A stretch of DNA of 8,676 nucleotides. Source: Candidatus Njordarchaeota archaeon (lineage in GTDB: Archaea; Asgardarchaeota; Njordarchaeia; Njordarchaeales; Njordarchaeaceae). The stretch is from positions 1-8,676 of the forward strand of contig JAHKLG010000044.1 of NCBI GenBank assembly GCA_029856625.1, written 5' to 3'. The notes below the pieces were generated by a model, which searched no databases, was not told the DNA's origin, and saw only the letters and a list, made by a program, of their open reading frames with translations. The position numbers and the translations under genes were made by a program. Positions 5,443 through 8,676 of this stretch are shown piece after piece (position 1 is the first letter of the stretch; each line of letters starts with the position of its first letter).

Positions 5443-6645
5443 ATGGAAAAGAAGAACAGTGTTCCGAGGACAGCATATGCTATAGCTTTCACGACATCGC
5501 TTGGAGGAGGGTTTTACTGGCCCTATATATCAATTTATGCAGTCGAGTTAGGGGCATCTTACTCAGAAATAGGATTAATATCAGCAATTAGTAATGCATC
5601 ACCGACAGTCCTCCAGCCCTTATGGGGATATTTATCAGACAAGTTAATGAAGAGAAAAATATTTATTCTCCTAGGAAACATTATTAGTGGCTTCATAATC
5701 TTATTTTTCGCATACACTAGAAAACCCCTAATATACGCCATGTTACTGGCTTTGAGCATGATCGCCTTATCCGCAGTCACACCCGCTTGGAACTCCTACA
5801 TTGGATCATTCTTCGAGAAACGTGAAAGAGGTAGAGGAGTAGGAAGAATAAACGGTATTGGCTTCATAGGAACGATAATAGGAGCTATAGTCTCTGGTCT
5901 CATAATGACAATGCTCATAGGGGAGAAAAATATTTTGCAGTACTCCTTTGCCTTCACAATAGCGGGCGTCTCATTAATTATAGGAGGATTACTCTCCTTC
6001 AATATTCACGACCCTATAGGCAATAATGATGGTTATAGCCTAGAATATATAGTAAGTAGTATAAAGAGGAATAACTATTTTAAAAGACTGATCCTAGCCG
6101 AAGCTATGTGGTCTTTCTCAATGAGTATGGCATGGCCAATGTTCTCTGCAGGATGGATATATAAGCTCCACGCCACGAAGTTCCAGATAGCAATCGCTAG
6201 TGTAGCCTTCAATGTATCGTTCATGATAGGTCAATTATTTCTAGGTTTCTTAGCGGATGTTTATGGGAGGAAAAAAGTAATAACCACATCTAGATTCGTA
6301 TTTCCCCTCTATCCCTTAATGTGGTACATAGCTTGGAGAGTAGAGATAATCTATCTAGCTAACCTTATTGTCGGATTAGCAAACGCAGTAGCCACCATAG
6401 CCATTTTCGCTTATATACTAGATGTAACGCAGGAGGAAGAGAGAGCATCCTACTTTGCAATATATAATATGGTGCTTGGAATAAGCCAATTCCTGGGTTC
6501 ATACACAGGAGGCTTCATAGGGGACTCATTTAAACAATTCATGGGAATGATACCAGCTCTCCACATGGTCTTTCTAATCAGTAGTGCCCTCCGACTATTA
6601 ACAGCGATACCATACCTCTTCATAAAAGAAACATTAACCTCATAG
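5443..6645 (+). CDS. Major facilitator superfamily transporter
   Basis: A 400-residue secondary transporter with about twelve membrane helices in two halves. The cytoplasmic loop motif A of the superfamily is present twice, as GYLSDKLMKRK (residues 62-72) after helix 2 and GFLADVYGRKK (268-278) after helix 8. The first helix reads AYAIAFTTSLGGGFYWPYIS, and the central loop (about 187-215) is short and hydrophilic. The start is placed at ATG 5443, with GGGGG at 5431-5435 seven bases upstream. An in-frame ATG at 5422 would add seven residues, but its GTGAT is only 2 bases away, too close. The transported compound cannot be told from the sequence; the lack of a large central loop and the length fit efflux-type or small-metabolite families. 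It is followed after 3 bases by a promoter for the next gene, so the two are probably separate transcripts. Confidence 0.88.
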   Translation: MEKKNSVPRTAYAIAFTTSLGGGFYWPYISIYAVELGASYSEIGLISAISNASPTVLQPLWGYLSDKLMKRKIFILLGNIISGFIILFFAYTRKPLIYAMLLALSMIALSAVTPAWNSYIGSFFEKRERGRGVGRINGIGFIGTIIGAIVSGLIMTMLIGEKNILQYSFAFTIAGVSLIIGGLLSFNIHDPIGNNDGYSLEYIVSSIKRNNYFKRLILAEAMWSFSMSMAWPMFSAGWIYKLHATKFQIAIASVAFNVSFMIGQLFLGFLADVYGRKKVITTSRFVFPLYPLMWYIAWRVEIIYLANLIVGLANAVATIAIFAYILDVTQEEERASYFAIYNMVLGISQFLGSYTGGFIGDSFKQFMGMIPALHMVFLISSALRLLTAIPYLFIKETLTS

Positions 6646-6648
6646 TGC

Positions 6649-6658
6649 CTTATAAATA
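6649..6658 (+). promoter_or_regulatory. TATA box of the coiled-coil protein gene
   Basis: CTTATAAATA is a near-consensus archaeal box A in the short gap after the transporter stop. It puts transcription start near 6681, leaving a leader of about 26 bases with GGTGA at 6695-6699. Confidence 0.6.
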
Positions 6659-6706
6659 GAGATTTAAATTACGAATACTACTAATTTTTTCCTTGGTGAA
6701 GCAATA

Positions 6707-7459
6707 ATGCTAAAGAGAGTAAGATTTATTCAAGAGACCCTCAGACGCATGATCAGAGTCATAATGACGCCATACCCAATTGATATTGGCAAATTCACAA
6801 CAAAAATGCTCGAAGAGGTTCTTCCCAAATACAAGGATGAGTTAGGGATCGATTTCAGCGACATCATTGTTTATCCAGGACCCCAACCAAGAGAATCAGC
6901 AGACATCGAACTAATTAAAGATAATGAGATAGTTGGTAGGATAAATGTTAAAACAAGCGTAACAGGCGATTTAAGAACCACCCTAAGAAAACTAGCATCA
7001 ACAATAAAAACAGGAGAACTAGGAGCAGTAATAATTTTCACCCTATGCTATAAGGATGAAGAAAACGCAGAAGTCAGACTCATAATCGCACTTATCCCGG
7101 AGGAGATCTTGAAACACTATAGAATAGAAGACATAATGGAAACCATATACGAGAAAATGGATGCAAAAGCAAAAGAGGAACATTTCAGCAAAATAGAACC
7201 ACTAGCCCTAAATGATGCCCTAGAGCTAGAAAGAACTAGAACAGCATTAGAGGCCAGAGACATGGCTGAAGTAGCCGGGAAAGAGGCCAGAAAGGCTCGC
7301 GAAATGGCTGAAGAGGCCAGAAAGGCGGCGGATGAGGCTAGAGAGGAAGCCAAGAAGGCTTGTGAGATGGCAGAGAAGGCTAAAAAGGAAGCTGAGAAAA
7401 TTAGAGAAGCTGTGGAGCGAATTGAAAAACTCCTGAAAAATCTTGTTGAAAAGCTATAA
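6707..7459 (+). CDS. Unknown N-terminal domain with long C-terminal alanine-rich coiled coil
   Basis: A 250-residue soluble protein. Residues 1-160 form a mixed alpha/beta domain; SADIELIKDNEIVGRINVKT (64-83) followed by helix LRTTLRKLASTIKTGE and strand LGAVIIFTL resembles the core of PD-(D/E)XK nucleases. The expected acidic residue of (D/E)XK is Asn (N80-V81-K82), so if related it is probably inactive or uses other residues. Residues 168-250 are a highly charged, alanine-rich helix with heptad-like spacing (EARKAREMAEEARKAADE...), predicted to form a coiled-coil oligomer. The start is firm: GGTGA at 6695-6699 is 7 bases upstream, with its own TATA box. No family is recognised. The layout, a globular domain plus a long coiled coil, is common among uncharacterised Thermoprotei proteins. 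No function is proposed. Confidence 0.75.
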   Translation: MLKRVRFIQETLRRMIRVIMTPYPIDIGKFTTKMLEEVLPKYKDELGIDFSDIIVYPGPQPRESADIELIKDNEIVGRINVKTSVTGDLRTTLRKLASTIKTGELGAVIIFTLCYKDEENAEVRLIIALIPEEILKHYRIEDIMETIYEKMDAKAKEEHFSKIEPLALNDALELERTRTALEARDMAEVAGKEARKAREMAEEARKAADEAREEAKKACEMAEKAKKEAEKIREAVERIEKLLKNLVEKL

Positions 7460-7503
7460 TTATCTCATGAGAATAAAGCTAGTTTGTGATCTCTGAAGCC
7501 CAT

Positions 7504-7523
7504 AGAACTGTGAAAATAGTTCT
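7504..7523. other. Small perfect hairpin in the convergent gap
   Basis: AGAACT and AGTTCT form a 6-bp stem around an 8-base loop in the 148-base gap between the two convergent genes. It is flanked by two CTGAAG words (7493-7498 and 7522-7527). It might aid bidirectional termination. It is too weak and AT-rich to call an RNA gene, and nothing else was recognised in the gap. Confidence 0.25.
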
Positions 7524-7607
7524 GAAGAGTAAGGTAGCATGTAATCTGGATGATTAATAATAAGCAATCCACCCACAGCGTTAAAACTCCGAAGCCCAAC
7601 CAATCAT

Positions 7608-8342
7608 CTAGTACCTCTTCGATGACCTTCTTCTCAAAGCTCTCACCCCATGAATCAGATCCACAGCCTTTCCAATCCCCGTCAATGCATGAGTTATTAT
7701 AGATAGAACCAATACTAGTGGAAGAGCCGGTATTGCAACATTCGATATAGAGTGAACTATCTCAAGCATAACCAAGAACTCACTTATTATAAGCACACCT
7801 ATCATGAATATTATGAACAAACTCGCCACCTCATCAAAATCCGCTATCGAGAGAAAAGGCTTCTTTATAATAACCAAGTTCTTAAAAGCCCCCAACTCCT
7901 TACCTAGCCTTCCACTATCACTTTTAGGAACAACCACGACAATTTTCCTATCAATCCTATTAGCTATATCCTCTATCACCCCCTTATCCACTCCCTCCCT
8001 GGGATAATATATAACCATATGCTGAATCTTATCAAGCACAAGCGGATGTATAGCCTCCTCCACAACCCTCATCCTCTGACTTAATTCCTGCTCAAACTCC
8101 CCCACCCCACCAATTAGAATAATGGGAAGCACCTCCTGATGCTTATAAATCCCGATCGCTAGATCAAGCAAAAATAATTGCTCATTAGTACGCCTACTCT
8201 TAGGCAAAATAATCCACAACTTTTCCTTACTCGAAGCAATCTCTCCCAAAAGCATTCTAAACGATACCTCCCGACCACCCATCCGTATCTTAGGCCTCTC
8301 ATAATCCTCAATATCCCAACTCCTTATCCTTAACAACCCCAT
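7608..8342 (-). CDS. Membrane-anchored alpha/beta-domain protein of unknown function
   Basis: A 244-residue protein with a cytoplasmic-type N-terminal domain and a C-terminal membrane anchor. Alternating strands and helices span residues 41-162: KLWIILPKS, VLPIILIGG, IQHMVIYYPRE, RKIVVVVPKSDSG and KNLVIIKK. This suggests a Rossmann-like fold. Two hydrophobic helices follow at about 173-196 and 200-222, then a basic tail (RALRRRSSKR) that should stay in the cytoplasm, giving a hairpin anchor. The ATG is 2 bases after the stop of the 97-residue gene, and GGTGAT, 5 bases upstream, lies in that gene's last codons, so the two are one translationally linked operon. I do not recognise the family. 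A nucleotide- or ligand-sensing domain tethered to the membrane is one possibility, but no catalytic motif is visible. Confidence 0.75.
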   Translation of the reverse strand: MGLLRIRSWDIEDYERPKIRMGGREVSFRMLLGEIASSKEKLWIILPKSRRTNEQLFLLDLAIGIYKHQEVLPIILIGGVGEFEQELSQRMRVVEEAIHPLVLDKIQHMVIYYPREGVDKGVIEDIANRIDRKIVVVVPKSDSGRLGKELGAFKNLVIIKKPFLSIADFDEVASLFIIFMIGVLIISEFLVMLEIVHSISNVAIPALPLVLVLSIITHALTGIGKAVDLIHGVRALRRRSSKRY

Positions 8343-8344
8343 AC

Positions 8345-8638
8345 TTAATCACCCCTACCCAAGTAGGTCAGGAGATCATGAACAATCTCATCTGGTATAA
8401 TCTGCTTCAACTGAGCTAGAAGGCCCCGTTTTAAAATCTCAGATACATTAGAAATCACAGAAACCTTCACATGCCCAACCAATTTGCCCCCATCAACTAT
8501 TTCACGAACAGCCCCCAAAGGCTTACAATAAATCTGCAAATGAATATCTACAGGATTCCGAAGCATCACCACCCTAACCACAGCCCTAATCTTAAGATAA
8601 ATCCCCCGATCAGGTTGCAGAAACACATCCTTCCCCAA
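8345..8638 (-). CDS. 97-residue protein of unknown function
   Basis: A small soluble protein, first gene of a two-gene minus-strand operon with the membrane-anchored protein downstream. It starts with TTG at 8636-8638, supported by GGGGG seven bases upstream (8646-8650) and an in-frame TAA just before (8642-8644). An ATG at residue 25 is the alternative, but it lies within a conserved-looking strand. Pattern: a strand-rich first half (IYLKIRAVVRVVMLRNPVDI, residues 13-32), a turn VDGGKLVG, the strand HVKVSVIS, then two helices ending DEIVHDLLTYLGRGD. RVVM...PVDI and the (K/E)(I/L)VG..(N/K)V pattern recur in the N-terminal domain of the coiled-coil protein at 6707-7459 (RVIM...PIDI, NEIVGRINV), hinting at a shared fold. 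Function unknown. Confidence 0.6.
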   Translation of the reverse strand: MGKDVFLQPDRGIYLKIRAVVRVVMLRNPVDIHLQIYCKPLGAVREIVDGGKLVGHVKVSVISNVSEILKRGLLAQLKQIIPDEIVHDLLTYLGRGD

Positions 8639-8676
8639 AATTTATCCCCCGTTATCCTTCCCATTCTTTAACGCCC

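Noticed and set aside
5313..5591. Plus-strand 92-codon frame starting with GTG
   Set aside because: It overlaps the transporter gene by about 150 bases in another frame, has no clear ribosome-binding site, and its second half is a shadow of the transporter.
7117..7353. Minus-strand Ser/Ala-rich frame opposite the coiled-coil gene
   Set aside because: Its composition is the mirror of the alanine-rich coiled-coil codons; it is a shadow.
7480..7528. Box C/D-like pair (GTGATC...CTGA, GTGAAA...CTGA)
   Set aside because: The box spacings are too short for guide sequences and the C boxes deviate from RTGATGA.
8471..8671. Plus-strand Pro/Asn-rich frame opposite the 97-residue gene
   Set aside because: It is the antisense of a gene with a good ribosome-binding site and an operon partner; its composition is unlike a real protein.

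Overview
The window looks like a piece of an AT-rich, probably hyperthermophilic archaeal chromosome, most likely from the Thermoprotei (Crenarchaeota). The signs are an archaeal-type serine hydroxymethyltransferase, a flavin-dependent thymidylate synthase (ThyX) in place of ThyA, archaeal TATA boxes at the right distance from several genes, strong GGTG/GAGG ribosome-binding sites, T-rich terminators and one apparently leaderless gene. No tRNA, rRNA, CRISPR array or complete insertion sequence was seen.

Layout. On the minus strand, 1-582 is the 5' part of a BtpA-family TIM-barrel gene cut by the window edge. Positions 699-3590 hold a tight minus-strand operon read glyA -> thyX -> multi-spanning membrane protein (ECF S-component-like), with overlapping junctions. 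A divergent plus-strand gene at 3765-4172 encodes a four-helix membrane protein. Positions 4425-4951 (minus) hold a small DUF3800-like gene split by a single frameshift at a T4 run. Next to it, at 5017-5187, is the most unusual object in the window: three tandem, essentially perfect copies of a 57-bp GC-rich (about 67% G+C) unit. Each unit can fold into a GNRA-capped hairpin plus a second stem-loop whose loop holds the palindrome GGCCGGCC. The array ends in eight T on the plus strand. Downstream on the plus strand are a major facilitator transporter (5443-6645) and a protein with an unknown N-terminal domain and a long alanine-rich coiled coil (6707-7459). Facing it on the minus strand is a two-gene unit of a 97-residue protein (8345-8638) and a protein with an alpha/beta domain and a two-helix membrane anchor (7608-8342).

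How the genes work together. SHMT makes the methylene-tetrahydropterin one-carbon carrier and ThyX spends it to make dTMP, so glyA-thyX is a thymidylate module. The membrane protein translated from the same message may import a vitamin or cofactor precursor for it, but that is inference. The right-hand third is accessory in character: unrecognised proteins, a frameshifted gene, a possible coiled-coil gene remnant and the repeat array. The 97-residue protein and the N-terminus of the coiled-coil protein share a short sequence pattern and may be distantly related.

The longest stretch without a protein gene is 4952-5442. It holds the promoter of the DUF3800-like gene, the repeat array with its T-tract, and about 250 AT-rich bases in which nothing else was recognised.
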